Shown here: positions 30,255 to 42,770 of the stretch, one piece after another
Position numbering within the stretch: the first letter of the stretch is position 1
Layout of the letters: every line of letters begins with the position of its first letter
Assembly (NCBI GenBank): GCA_024362935.1
Contig: JANCRA010000003.1
Location: forward strand, 2,656,001 to 2,720,000
Length of the DNA stretch: 64,000 nucleotides
Direction of reading: 5' to 3'
From: Setophaga petechia
Lineage: Eukaryota > Chordata > Aves > Passeriformes > Parulidae
Notes under the pieces: generated by a model
Told to the model about the DNA's origin: nothing
What the model saw: the letters and a program-made list of their open reading frames with translations, nothing else
Databases searched by the model: none
Program-made: the position numbers and the translations under genes

Positions 30255-33200
30255 GGAAGGTGGCTGAGAGGGGAGGGGAGGAGGAGCAAGCTGAGGAAGG
30301 ATTTGTTGGGTTGTCTCTTGAAAATGTGGTGTGGCAAAGTGTCCATTCAAAAGCCCATAGCACCATCCCTGCTGTGCAGGGGCTCTGTGGGCTGGGAGGG
30401 GACACCAGCCCCTCTCTGTGTCACCCTCTGTGAATTGGTGTCTGTGCCTCCCTGGGACCCTTGCCTGGTTTGCCCTCAGCCCCCACCATGGTCCCATCGT
30501 GGTGACTATCCTGGAGCCTCATCCTCCTCCTTCAAGGAAACCAGAGGAGAGCCTGAGGCCACAGCCTGTCACCCAGCCCTTCTGAGCTGGCCTAAACACA
30601 CTTGCCTGTCCCCAGGGGTCTGAAAGAGCCACAGGAGGTGGCTCAGTGGGTGGGAGATGCTGTGAGCACCATCTCAGGCTGCATCCCTGAAGTGACTCCA
30701 CCAGCACTGACACTGGGATTGTTTAACCACTGTCACTTCTCTGGGGACCAAAGTTGGCCCTCTGTGATGGGCACAGGGCTTTTGATGCATCCCAGCAGCT
30801 CCAGCTGGTTTGTTCTCTACTGGGCTTCACTGAGCCAAAAAACCTTCAGTGAGCAGCTGTGGGATGGGAGCTGCCTTCCCCAGCCTGGGTGTGGGGCTCA
30901 GGGGTGGCCTTTGACAGGAGATCTTGGGGCAAAGCAAACCTTGCTTCCAGCTTCCTTTTCCACGTAGTGACTCTGTTGCTGCCAACAGTGACAAACAAAA
31001 CTGAGCATCACCTGAGGATGTTGCAGGAAGTTTTTGAGCTTTCCCACCCAGGCTGGTCTGATTACAGACTCATCTTTTCTGGCTTAATTGACACCACAGA
31101 GACACCCAGGTTGCTGGAAGGATTTCTGAAACAAGCCTGGAAAGCAGCAAGTGTCATTGTCAGGAGCTGCTGAGCAAGCAGGGTTTATCAGGGTGGCACA
31201 ACTGTTTTTCCTTCTATTCTCTGCAAAACAAGGTGCAATCACAAGGACTGAGGGGAGCCATATGCTGAACCTGCATTTCTATTTTTACTCCCCTGCTCCA
31301 TAATGTTCCAAGAATAATTTTTTTTAGTGCACAGCAGGGTAGGAAAAAACTCGTGCTGATGGCATCTCTGCTATCCCCATTGTGCTGGGAGGAAAGAGGC
31401 AGCTGCTTTGCTGACCTGGCACTTCCATGAACCCACATTCCAGGTACTGAGGCCATTTGCTCATCGGGGCTTGTTTGACGAAATGGCCACCAGGGTTTAT
31501 ATTTAGACCCTGCCTGTCCTGCCAAGTTCCCTTAAATTCTTGTAAGTTGAATGAAGTTGGAGGGGGGGTGGGAGAGGATCAGCTTGAAAAATAGAGCTGC
31601 TAATCTGGCAGTGGTGCCTCTGGGAGAGCCTGCGGGATGCCCCGTCCCCCCTGGGGCTCTGAGCATCCCATCCTGCTGGGAGGGGGGAGCAGCTGGAGCC
31701 CCCAGGGCAGCCTGGGGCTGGGGGCTGCCCCACAGAGCCTGTGGCCACTGCTGGGGTGCCAGGGGACTTAGTGAGTGATAGGGGAAGGATGGGAGGAATA
31801 TTTATAGCTGGTGCTGGGCCCGGGGTGGTCACCATCCCAAGGATGTGAAGGGCACAAGTGTTCAGGGCAGCTCCCCAAGGACAGCAGGATGCAGGGATCA
31901 GGAGCACAGATGTCCTGACGGTGAGGGCAAGGGCTCTGCAATGCCATCTCTTGCTGGGCAGAGCAGGAGAAAAGGGGCTGGGAGGACAGCTCAGACCCAG
32001 GGATGGGCAGTGGGTGAGCCCAGGCCACACCAAAGCCATCCTTGGCTTGGGCTGGGCTCATCAGGCACCCACAGAGCTCCGTGCTCCTGCTCTGACACAC
32101 TCTGACCTGCCCTCCTCTTTATCCAAGCTCTTCTTGAGAATTGCATGGTTTCCCTTGGACTGTGCTTCTTTGGTGATGCTGGACAAACTCACCAAAACAA
32201 AGATTTTGGGTAGGAAACATTGCCCTGGCCCCCAGCACCATCATGGGAAAAGCCCAGAGCAGCCCCAGCCCTGCAGCCAGGCCTTCATCTGCCCTGGGCA
32301 TCTGCTCCCTTCCCCTGCAGGTTTGGGAAGTGACCAGCAGTGACTGTTTAATGCCTTGTCTCAATAATACATTTTTTTCTTTCTGAAAATATTCAGAATA
32401 ATTTTCACCTTTCCTTGGATAGAACAGATTACCTCCTTCACAATTCAAGTGTCTGCCTGATACAGTTGTTTTTCAATCAGTTTTCTTTTATGATCACTTG
32501 TCAGTTCCCAAATCTGACTCCTGAGTCCCAGGGCAAGCAGGAGAACTGTTCCACAATTTTCACCACTTCAGTAGGAATGAAAAGAATTAACCATGGCTGA
32601 CCATCATATAGACACTTTCTGCTTTAAGGTTGTACCAGCAGCCAGAATTTCATTTCTTAAAATGAAAGATCTTTTTACTTCTCATGATTGTAGAATTTAA
32701 TCTTTTAAAACAAACAAAAAAAAATCCTTTTACTTCTCATGGTTGTAGAGTGGATCTGGGACATGCAGGAGCACAGCCAAGGTGCACTCAGTAAATTGTT
32801 GTGAAAAACCTCATGGTGCTGAATGCTGGCTGGGGAGCAGAGCTGGAGCTGCTCAGGGGATGGATGCTTGGATTTGGTGAGGAATTTCAGCTCCCTTTCC
32901 ATATGAGATGTGCCTGGTGAGCCAGGGAGGGCATGAAGGGCAGGTGCCCTCAGCCCCCAGTGCAGGGCAGGGAGTTCCAGCACTCCTTGTGCAGAGAGGG
33001 GAGCGCTCCAGGGCAGAGCTCAGCTCCCCTCCTGCCGCCTGCAGGGAGCTCTGTGTGTGTCCTGTGACACAGGAGCCATACCCAGGCTGCCTCCATGGTG
33101 ATGCCAGGGGATTTGGGAGGGCTGGTTTGGGGTTTAGGGATGATGAACACTGGATGAATTCCCCAGGGCTGTTCTGCAGCCCTCAGCAGCCACTGCCTGT

Positions 33201-33640
33201 GAGGTTCTGCTGCTCCAACTTGACTCTGTTTGCTGCACAGGGATTTTCTGACTCTCTAGAGATCCATGCCTTGCTCTCTTTGTTTTTTGGCCAGCCCTGC
33301 TGGCAGCCCTTCTTTCCTGCCAAGGGAAGGGGCACAGGAGATGTCTGGCTGTCAGAATTCCCTGTCTGTCCCTGTGTGCCAGGCACCTGTCTGCCCAGAG
33401 ATCCCCCCGGCTTTGTTCTTTGGGGATGTCTGGCTTTGATTTCAGCTCAAGTTCCTCCCTTCCTCCTCCTCCTCCTCCTCAGGCTGCCAGGCCCAGCAGC
33501 AGGGCTGGCTGGGTCTGGGAGCCCTGGGCAGATATTTCTGAGCTGTCAAAATCCACACCAAACTGAGTCTTGCTGCCTTTGCTGCTTTCTGCAGTGAAAC
33601 TTGTTGACATCTGTGCGCCCCAATGGGCCCCAATGTCAGT
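30255..33640. other. GC-richer spacer, no gene recognised
   Basis: Contains long open frames (for example 32908-33597 plus, 31503-32039 minus) in GC-rich DNA that look like chance frames: low-complexity composition, no family motif, and antisense frames of similar length. A near-duplicate of about 26 bp (cttttacttctcatg.ttgtaga) occurs at 32671 and 32727, and a (CCT)n run at 33463-33480. Confidence 0.55.
33463..33480 (+). repeat. (CCT)n microsatellite
   Basis: About six trinucleotide copies of cct. Confidence 0.8.
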
Positions 33641-33646
33641 GTTCCC

Positions 33647-34030
33647 TGTCACAGACATCTTTTCATGAAAAATTCTTTCTTTAGGATTTTTTGTTCCTGA
33701 GAGGCCTCAGGAACAAAATGTAAACAATGGTTATCTGGTGCTGTGGAATGCAACAGGTGGATCTGTGATTGGTCTCATGTGGTTGTTTCTAAATAATGGA
33801 TAATCACAGTCAGCTGGCTCGGACTCTTTGTCTGAGCCACAAACCTTTGTAATCATTCTTTCTTTTCTATTCATAGCTTAGCTGGCCTTCTGAAGAGAAC
33901 CTTTTCTTCTATTCTTTTAGTATAGTTTTAATGTAATATATATGATAAAATAATAAATCAAGCCTTCTGAAGCATAGAGTCAATTCTTCGTCTCTTCCCT
34001 CAACATAAGACCCCTGTGAACACGGTCACA
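33647..34030 (+). mobile_element. Solo LTR with 6-bp target-site duplication (plus)
   Basis: The 384-bp element begins TGTCACAGACATC and ends GAACACGGTCACA, so it has TG...CA termini. It is flanked by GTTCCC at 33641-33646 and again at 34031-34036, an exact 6-bp duplication of the target. It holds a tatagtttta box and AATAAA at 33952. No retroviral coding region remains, as expected for a solo LTR left by recombination. A 6-bp duplication fits class II (ERVK-like) elements. A related copy in the opposite orientation lies at 56124. Confidence 0.92.
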
Positions 34031-34036
34031 GTTCCC

Positions 34037-35060
34037 CTGCCATGGAGGTGTGGCAGCTGCTGGAGGGGGCACACAGCTCTCCTGAGTTTGGCCATGGCCA
34101 GTCTCCATCCAGGAGAAGGGAGGTTGCCACACTGTGGATGCACCTTGTTTTTCTCCAACCTGCTGGTGGCCCAGTCTTTTCATAAACTCTGATATTGCTA
34201 AAAATGTAAGTAAAATGTTTTTATGTTTTTCTTTATTTTTTCTTAAAACCTCATCACTTGGTCAGCTTCCCAGAGTTATTTATCTGTGCACTTTGCCTGA
34301 GCAATGCCAGAGCTCTGCAGATCTGCTTGGTGGTGAGGAGAGTCCTCTGCCATTCTGCTTGCACCCCAAGATTCAGGGAAATGCCACCCAGGAAATGTTA
34401 CCTTTCTGAAAGGTTTGGTTTCTTGTGAAGGCTTGCATCAGAGCATTTCAAACCCAGGAGCAATTTCTCAAATATCCTAGGGGACTGGAATCTATGGGAA
34501 ATGATGGAAGTTTGTCTTGAACCAGTGCAACATCAGTCAGATTTTGCAGCTCCTGCAATGCCAAGAGTAGCTGGTACTGCTGCTGGAACAGTAAGACCAG
34601 GGTGTCCTTGATATGTCTGCTTTGCTCAAAATTGCAGTTTTCTGCACTGGTGTCTGTGTCATAAATTATTTTAAGGGATTCCCAGTGAATTTCATAGAAA
34701 TTGGCATTTAATTTGTTAAAATACAGCTACATAATGAGCTCTCATAAGGTGCCTCAGGTAAAACCACTGCTGCAATTTGCCTGTCTGAGCCAATGACTGC
34801 AATGACTCAGTTTGCATTTCACTTTCAGTAATTTTTTTTCTATCAGCCCGTGTTGTGAGGCCAAGAGCACCAATTGCAGAAGTGTCTGCTCCCAGCACCA
34901 GTGAGTCCTGGGGGAAATGGGATTTCAAGGATGACTTTGAGGCACAGGTCAGTCTTTGGTAAGTGTGACTAAAGTTGTTCTCTGACCATTGCATCCTGAT
35001 GTGCCTCATGCAGAGCACAGCTTTTGTCTCAGAATGGTTTGTGCTGAAATGACATTAAAG
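34037..35060. other. No gene recognised
   Basis: Unique-looking AT-rich sequence between an LTR and a CR1 fragment. I see nothing in it. Confidence 0.5.
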
Positions 35061-35340
35061 CTCATCTCAGTCCAACCCCCTGCCATGGCAGGGACTCCTT
35101 CCACTATCCCAGGCTACTCCAAGCCCCATCCAACCTGTCCTGGAACACATCCAGGGATGGGGCAGCCACAGTTTCTCTGGCACCCTGTGCCAGGGTCTCA
35201 CCACTCTCACAATCAAGAATTTCTTCCCAATATCTATTTTAAGTCTCACCTCTTTTGTTTCAAAGCCATTCCCCCTTGTCCTATCACTATCTGCCTATGA
35301 AAAAGTTGCTCTCCCATATAATCTCAGCTTGGCCAGTTCT
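35061..35340 (-). mobile_element. CR1 LINE 3' fragment (minus)
   Basis: On the plus strand it reads as the reverse complement of a CR1 3' end: ccaaccccctgccatggcag, ggactccttccactatcc, the tcctggaacacatccaggga block, and ccattcccccttgtcctatc. The element is 5' truncated, as nearly all CR1 copies are. Confidence 0.9.
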
Positions 35341-37960
35341 ACCCTTTGGCCTGGCAGGGGAGGTTGGGCACTGAGACCCTTGGAAACCCCCACACCTACA
35401 GCCCTCTGTACATGCAGGATGGAGTAGGGCTGTGCCTTTACATTCTCATGGATAGCACAGGAATGAGAGTTGGTGTCCCTCTCACAGGGTCCCTTTGCTG
35501 GAAGGAGGGTGTGCTCTTGGGCTGTAGCAGCCTTTGGAGTGCTGGGAAGAGACTCCTTCTTCAGGGCCCTCCTGCATGGAGGATGGGGAGCATTCACCAC
35601 TGAGGAACGCTGCAAATGCTGCTGAATGCTGCCAGGGCTTTGGTGGGGTGGCTCTGCTGCTACTTCAGTGGAACCATTGACCTTGGCTTAAAAATGCACA
35701 TCCCTGCCTCTGTATCTCCTGGTTCAAACATCACTCTCTGAACTGTCCACCCAGAAAAAATTTGTTCTTCAGTGCTCTTGACTTGTCCAGCTGTGAGCAG
35801 CAGCACATCCCATGGATCCTGTTGGGGCCAAAAGGCTGAGGTTTGCTTTGTATTCCAGGTCAGGCAGGTTTGCTGTGGAACCTTGACAGGGGAAGAGCTC
35901 CCCTGGAATCACTGATTCTGCTAATACACAAGGCCTTTGTCCATAGGTGGTGTGGTGAGGTTGGTGCCCTGTGACTGGCTTGTTCAGTGCAATAAAAATA
36001 TATTGGGTTCTTAAGATGTTGACCAATGGGTTTGGGAAACAGATGATTGATTCCCACAGCTGAGAAACAGGGATTGTAATTTGTTTTGCCAGAGGAGACC
36101 AGTTTGACGGATGAGTTCATTTAAGGATTATGCTATAGATAGAGCTGTTGACAGAATGAATTTGTTTTTATTTTTCATCAGTAGGTATAACACAAAGCAG
36201 AACTAATTGAAAGTAGTTTCCTTGTGGCATCTGGTTGTGTTTCTTGCTTTAAGTCTTTCACACACTGTAAAATTACACCAAGGGCTTTTCTTCGCTTCCA
36301 TTCGCTTTCCAAGTTTTCCATCCCTGTTGCGCGTGGGCTCCCAGAGTGTCAGACACGTTGGGAAGTTGCAGACTGCACAAGAAATGGAGCTGGGCCATCA
36401 TTCATTAGTGCATGAACGTTCTGGTGCACATCACAAATCCACACTGGGGTGTTCTCACCTTAGGGCTGATGGCAGGGCTGAAACATGACCGCCCTGGCAG
36501 ATATTTCTGATGGTGTTTTAAACAGTGACCTGAGCTAAATATGATTCCCATGCAGAGTGATCTCGTTCTGAGTAAGGCCCAAACCTGGAAGGTGATTATG
36601 TTTACTCAAGGAGGTGTTCTGGGGTTGAAGGAAGGTGTTGACTTGAGTTCTGGAAACAGCTTTTCCAATCAGCCAGAGAGAACAAATCCCAGAGTTTCTT
36701 CAGGGATTTGGCTCACTGCGTTCATTGCTCTCTTGGCTGGACTGTTATCGCCTGCTGGCTGATGGGAGAGGGCTCAGCTCCCCAAGTGCTTCCTTTGCCT
36801 GTTTGTGGTTATGTCTGTGCTGAGATCATGCAGGCTGTCAGGGTAAAAAACTGGGCTCTGTGGTTCAAACCCATCCTACAGATTTGATCTGTGGGTTTTG
36901 GCTTGGTTGTTTTTTCTCTCTCTTTCTTTTCCAGTTGTGGTTGAATAAGAGTTTTCCAGAACTGACTGACACGGGGCCAAAGAACAGGAATGCAGCGAGC
37001 ACAGCAGTGCCTGCCAAACCAACAGACTCACCAAGGCAAGGGAGAAAACACCCCCAGCCTCTGCCACCGAGGCCAACACCTGAGGAGAAGAGCCCATGTG
37101 ATTTCAGGATTACATTGCAGGCTAAATCCTAGCCTCCACTTGGCCTCAGACCTGAACTTTAAGCCCCAGCCAAAACATAATCTGAATCTGAGCACTGGCT
37201 ATTGGTTTGTCTCATCTCCTGCTCCTCATATGTGCAGTCATTCAACAGAAGCTGAAATGTGTTTTCCCTGCCAAGAGCCGTTGGTTTCCAAACAACTACA
37301 TCAGCCTGGTGAGTGATGGAGTTTCCATCAACTGCTGTAGGCCAAATGCAGTCATCTGAATTCAGGTCTTGGCAGGTATAGGAACTTGGAGTTGTCAATG
37401 ATTTTTATATGAAATGGTAATTAATTACAGTTTCTCATCCTGTGCTTTGGTTCTGTGAAAGCTCTTGGAACTGCAGATGAATGGGAGCTTTTTTATCTCT
37501 TAGCTAGTGAGATTTTCTGTTCTTTAATTGACCTTTGAAATAATTTAGTCTGGGCTTGGATCTGGGTTAAATATAGCTGGTTATTTTCACTCTGAGTATG
37601 TAATACATGAAAGAACCTAGGTATCCTTTGAATGTGTTTTGACAAGTGCCCTGTCTGTGTTCAGGTATGTATTTATAAACATTAGTGCTGCATGCACTAA
37701 AATGACACTTCCAAAAGCAAGTACTCTCTTTCCTGTAGCAAAACATTTGCCTAAATGTTGTGTTAGGCTTCCACAAAATGGTGAGTTCAAAGAGAGTAGA
37801 ACACTTGGAGAGCGAGCGAGGAGGGGATGTGGATGGAGCCCTCAGTAGTTAAGAAATGAATATGGAGCTGTTATCCACCTTATCCCATAAAGCCAGGACT
37901 AGATGGTGCCTGAAGCACTTGCCTGACAGTGAAGTTAAAAGCAGCAAAATGCCCTATCAT
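35341..37960. other. Spacer with one weak exon candidate
   Basis: No gene is recognised. A strong splice-acceptor-like tract leads into an open frame at 36935-37132, listed separately. Confidence 0.5.
36935..37132 (+). other. Candidate terminal exon, unknown gene
   Basis: A very strong pyrimidine tract and acceptor (tttttctctctctttcttttccag) is followed in phase 0 by 65 open codons. They begin LWLNKSFPELTDTGPKN, include a proline-rich KHPQPLPPRPTPEE, and end FRITLQAKS and TAG. No family is recognised and no upstream partner exon was found. A noncoding exon or chance is as likely. Confidence 0.15.
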
Positions 37961-38235
37961 AGAATCATGATATGATAGATATCATAGAGTCATCCTGGGT
38001 TGCAAGGGGCCCACAAGGATCCTGGAGTCCAACTCCTGGCCCAAACACCCTGTGCTTGAGAGTGTTGTCCAAATTCTTCCTTAGCTCTGTCAGGCTGGTG
38101 CTGTGCCCACTGCCTGGGGAGCTGTTCAGAGCCCAAACACCCTCTGGGTGAGGAACCTTTTCCTGATATCCAACCTAAACCTCTCCTGACACAGCTCCAG
38201 CCATTCCCTCAGGTCCTGTCACAGGTGACCAGAGA
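37961..38235 (-). mobile_element. CR1 LINE 3' fragment (minus)
   Basis: It starts with tcatagaatcatgatatgat, the reversed CR1 terminal repeat. It then has the ggagtccaactcctggccca block, aggctggtgctgtgcccact, and a tccaacctaaacctctcctg stretch. Confidence 0.9.
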
Positions 38236-38754
38236 GAAGAGAAGAGTACCTGCCCTTCTGCTTTCTTATCTGAGAGGTTTCATGGCGTTGCAGAGCCTCA
38301 GTACTGGTGTTGTGGGGGCTGAAGCTTGGCAAGGAAGGATTGCACAGGCTCATGGAAAACAGCACAAACTAGGCCTGGTCACTGCAGGAGCTGTTTGGAC
38401 ACAGCAGCTGCCTTCAAAAGACCCTGAACCACCCTGGGCTGGGAGGGTGAGACCACTGCCCTTCCCTCTCTGATACTTGTTTATCCAAAGCATTTATTAC
38501 TGTCTCCTGTCAGAGGTGAGGTGCTGATGAGGTCCTGCTCTTTTCAAAGGTGATAATTGTCATCTCCCTAATTTATACAAGTCCATGAATCCTAAGGAGC
38601 TACTGCCTGCAAAACAGAAGCAAGATCTCAACAGTTTCTTGCCACCAATCCTTTGACTAAAACTGATTTCAGTTCAAAAAAGAATCAACAGCAGCAACAA
38701 CAAAAAAAGAAAAGTAAGTTCAAAGTATTTGGCAGCACTTTCCTGTGTGTTTTA

Positions 38755-38842
38755 GAGACACAAATCCAGGGACACCTTGCACTAGACCAGGTTGCTGAGA
38801 CCCCACTGCAGCCTGGCCCTGAGCACCTCCAGGGATGGGGAT
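38755..38842 (-). mobile_element. Short CR1 fragment (minus)
   Basis: gggacaccttgcactagacc, then aggttgctgagaccccactg and acctccagggatgggg, match the reversed CR1 3' region. Truncated at both ends. Confidence 0.75.
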
Positions 38843-39362
38843 CAATAACCTCTTGCGGCATTAAAATGGGGGGAGTAGTTACTGGGTTAGCAGGATGTTA
38901 AAATCTGAGTCTAGTCAGTGAGACTCAAGGCTCAGTCACACTTGCACAGGTTTGTAGTTCATAGGAATGGGCCAGATTCCTTAAAGCAGCTGAATCTGCT
39001 CCTGGTTTTCACCATTTCTAGTATTTTAGGAGCCACCAGGAAGCCACCTGTATAGCACATCAGTACTTGGCCTGTGCACATTTGCATATTGTGTAAATAC
39101 AATTATTTGGAAACAATTCTCTTATTTGGAAGCAATTCCTCTCTTGCAGGGATCTGCTCCCTATACCAAACAGTTGAATTTAACCCAAAAGAAAGAAAAA
39201 CTGTTCATGGAAACTGAGTCCTACATAGCAGAGGAATCCTCTGGTTCTGAAAGAGCTGATGGATTGAGGTGGTGGCAGTGCCAGGACAGAGGAGATACCT
39301 GCCACAGGAGCTGCTCCTTGAGAGCTGCCCCACTCATCTCCCTGAGCAGGGAAAGCACTTGA

Positions 39363-39440
39363 GGCTCTGAGCAGGATCAGGCTGAATGGAATTGGACTCT
39401 GTGATCTTGAGGGTCTCTTCCAACCTAGTGATTCTGTGTG
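39363..39440 (+). mobile_element. CR1 3' terminus (plus)
   Basis: ggactctgtgatcttgaggg, tctcttccaacctagtgatt and ctgtgtga are the sense CR1 3' end. Only about 75 bp remain. Confidence 0.8.
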
Positions 39441-42270
39441 AATTTCACATACCCACATCATTCCTTCCTGCCCTTCACCTGCCAGTCATCCCTTCTCATC
39501 TCATGTTTGATACAGGAGCAAGGTCCCATGTTTGATAGAGGAACAACGTCATTAAGTTTGAGGATAGTGCCACAGCCACAGCCTCCCAGAGGAGCTGGCT
39601 CTGGTTCATCATTACCCTGCTGTTTCTGTAGCCATTTCCACCCAGATTCCTTCTCATTTGCATTGTGCACTTGTCTCAAGTGTAAATGAGTGTTTGGAGT
39701 AGACCAGCATCATATCTGCTCTGCTTCCTACTGCCTGCTCTTCTCCAGATTGAAAGATTTGGCAGGCATAGCCCCATGGAACTCCCACCTTCTCCCTTGC
39801 CATCAGGGTGGGGCAGTGCAAAAAGATCAACCCAAGTCCAGAAAGTGTGACTGCAGCAGTGGGAGTGAAGATGGGAGCATCACACGTATTCTTTGGGAGG
39901 GAAAAGATAAAAATGACCCATTCTCAGAGGGCAAAGCAAGCTCTGGCCCTCTGTCCTGAAATCTGTGATCTGAGTCATCAGATTCCCTTCTGCTGTAACT
40001 GCTGCCACTTTTCTAGGGGTGGAAAGCCCTGCTAGCTCAGACCTACCAGTGCCACTTGGCAGCTGTGGTAATTCACAGCAGAAAAGACTCATCTGCAACC
40101 TGTCAAGGCATGATCTCCAGCTCCACTTGAAATACTTCTGCTCCTCCAGATGATTTACTGCTCAAGCACAAGGTGGTCATTTTATCTCTCTTCTCTTCCC
40201 CCTTGGATCCCAGGCACAGCCTGGATCCCCCTTCCAGGGTGTTGTGCATTGAGGGAGATAAAAGCTGCTCCATTTTTCCTGAGCCCTCCTGAGCAGTTCT
40301 GCTGGGAGGTGACCACGTAGCTGATGGCTGTGTCCATTTTGCTGGCACCTGCAGCATTTTACACCATGTCTGAGTCTCAGCAGGCTCCCCACGCCTGCTC
40401 ATGGCTCTGCAGCCCGGCCAATCAATTGGTTATTTATGGCAGGCACGTCTCAAAACTGTCGGGTCAAGTTTTCCTACCCTGATGTATTTTGTTCAGAGGA
40501 ACACATAAATCCTCTCCTGCCATTGCAGCTTAAACCTCCTGAGTGTGAAGCCAGCGGGTTAAAGTTTCCAGCAATAGTAGCAAACTGTATTTTAAAGGGT
40601 TGTTCTCCTGACTCTTAGGGGCTTGGGCTTTGTCTGAGTCATGAATCAGTTCACACTGCAAGATTTATAGGCATTAAACTCTCTCTTTGGTGTTCTTTAA
40701 CTCTGCAGTTTGAAGTCATAAGCGAGGAAATTGAGACTTCTCCACTGTTCCAGTGCTTTCCCATTTAAGGTTCTCTTCTGGGTCACAATGACATCTTCAT
40801 TGGGTGCTCTAAAGTGAGATACAGAATTCCTGCACTTTCAGAATCTGGTGCTGCTGCACCAAAATTCATAACCTGGTGAATGGAAGGATGAAGGACTTGT
40901 GCAAAGTGAACTCTGGATTTTGTTATCAAGCCTCTAAAGACCATAATGCTCCCATTTCTTGGAGCTGTGTAAATCTTGGTGCCAGAGCAATATGAGTCAA
41001 ACACAACCACAAGATTTCCCAGTCCTCAAGACCTTCCAGTCGTGAAGACTTCCCAGTTTTGAAGGTTTAAATACCAATCACTGAAGTGCAACTATCTGCA
41101 GCAGCAACTACTATGCATGAAGGGCATCTCAGAAAGCATGGGGTAATTCCTGGGCACACTCTTTGCAAGTGGATGAGAAAGGATCACAGACAGCTTTCTG
41201 TTCAGCCTACACTGATATTTTTCAATACATCTGCATGTTTAGAAATAAAAAAATGGCTACTGTAAAATGAAATGAGGGAAATTATAATAAACTCAACTTT
41301 TGAAGCCATGAATACTGCTACATTTCAGGGATTTGGAAAATAATTTGCTTACAAAAAGAAACTAACTTAATGACACAAAGTGGAGGTTTTGGCTGGTCTC
41401 ATGGCAGAAAACCATTTTCCCTGCTAGAATGTAAGCAGCCTTGGAACTGGTAGCACACTGCAGGCACACCTTCAGCTTTCAACATTTCTACTGTTTGGAA
41501 AATATTATCTGACAAATCAAAGCTCCTCGTGTGGCCTTGCCCACAACACTTGTCCAAAGCTAACTTTTAGATTTAAAATTGAATCCAATTCAACAAATCA
41601 GGACTGATCCACAAAATTTCATGTGATAAAATGAAGGGTTCCTCTCTTTGTCTGTGGCTGGGATCCTGTGCAAGACAGCATGGGACTCATCTTCCTTTCC
41701 CCAGAGCTCTCAGAAGAACATTGCTGCTGAACACCCATGAGTGTTGTAAAAGGACAAACATGAACATGAATCCAGCCTTGAATGGGAGAGCCCTGACTTT
41801 TCTGAGCTAGCTTAAAATATACTGAATTTGTGTGGACTACTGGTTGCCACATGATGGTCTTACATATGTTCCTTTAGGTCCTTGTCTGGGAATGATGAAG
41901 GCCCATGTCCTTGACACCAGGAATGACTTCTGCTGACACGAAGAGCAATTTCCACCCAAGATGACTCAACATTTGCAAGGCTTTGTGGCATTTCTCTGTT
42001 TACAAACGGAGACCACTTAAGCTCAGCAAATTTTTAATGCATGGGCATTTGTGAACACAAACAGAAACTAATAAGAAGATATAAACACCAAAGTGTTAAC
42101 CCTTGAGTGACCTCTGAAACAGCTGCATGGGGAATGTGGGGCTTTAAAACCCTCCTTTTGTGGCACTTCAGCGGGTGGCTTGAGGAGGATTTTCAAAGAT
42201 GAACAGGCCCTTGTTAGAGGGTGGCAGTGCACAATGCATGCACACATTGGGAAGCGCTTGGTGGAAGGCA
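39441..42270. other. No gene recognised; possible regulatory DNA near 40.4-40.8 kb
   Basis: Unique sequence. Between about 40420 and 40760 there is a stretch with CCAAT and AP-1-like words (ccaatcaattgg, tgagtcatgaatca) and few signs of repeat origin. This is compatible with a conserved noncoding element but not testable here. Confidence 0.35.
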
Positions 42271-42289
42271 AGGCAGGCACCTGGAGAGG

Positions 42290-42770
42290 CTGTGGAAGGA
42301 GGAGCTGCCCTGGCTGTGGAAGGAGGAGCTGCCCTGGCTGTGGAGAAAGGAGATGCCCTGGCTGTAGGAGAAGGAGCTGCCCTGGCTGTGGAAGGAGCTG
42401 CCCTGGCTGTGGAAGGAGGAGATGCCCTGGCTGTGGGAGGAGGACATGCCCTGGCTGTGGAAGGAGATGCCCTGGCTGTGGAAGGAGATGCCCTGGCTGT
42501 GGAAGGAGGAGATGCCCTGGCTGTGGGAGAAGGAGATGCCCTGGCTGGCTGTGGAGGAAGGAGATGCCCTGGCTGTAGGAGAAGGAGCTGCCCTGGCTGT
42601 GGAAGGAGATGCCCTGGCTGTGGGAGGAGGAGATGCCCTGGCTGTGGGAGAAGGAGCTGCCCTGGCTGTGGAAGGAGATGCCCTGGCTGTGGGAGAAGGA
42701 GCTGCCCTGGCTGTGGGAGAAGGAGCTGCCCTGGCTGTGGAAGGAGGAGATGCCCTGGCTGGGCTGTGCT
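42290..42770 (+). repeat. G-rich minisatellite, 21/24-bp unit, 20 copies
   Basis: The unit is ctgtggaaggagatgccctgg with variants (one more ggа-type triplet, or gtgggagaaggagctgccctgg). The word ccctgg recurs 20 times from 42308 to 42753 with spacing 21 or 24 bp, except one step of 28 bp at 42539-42567. Because the units are multiples of three, long open frames run through it on both strands (42199-42846 plus, 42068-42874 minus), but the 28-bp step shifts the frame. I treat these frames as by-products of the repeat. Confidence 0.95.

Noticed and set aside
31503..32039. 178-codon minus-strand open frame with a plus-strand partner (31858-32343)
   Set aside because: Overlapping frames on both strands in GC-rich DNA, with proline/serine-rich composition and no family resemblance.
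32908..33597. 229-codon plus-strand open frame
   Set aside because: GC-rich, contains a CCT run, has no domain or start context, and carries antisense open frames of its own. It looks like chance.
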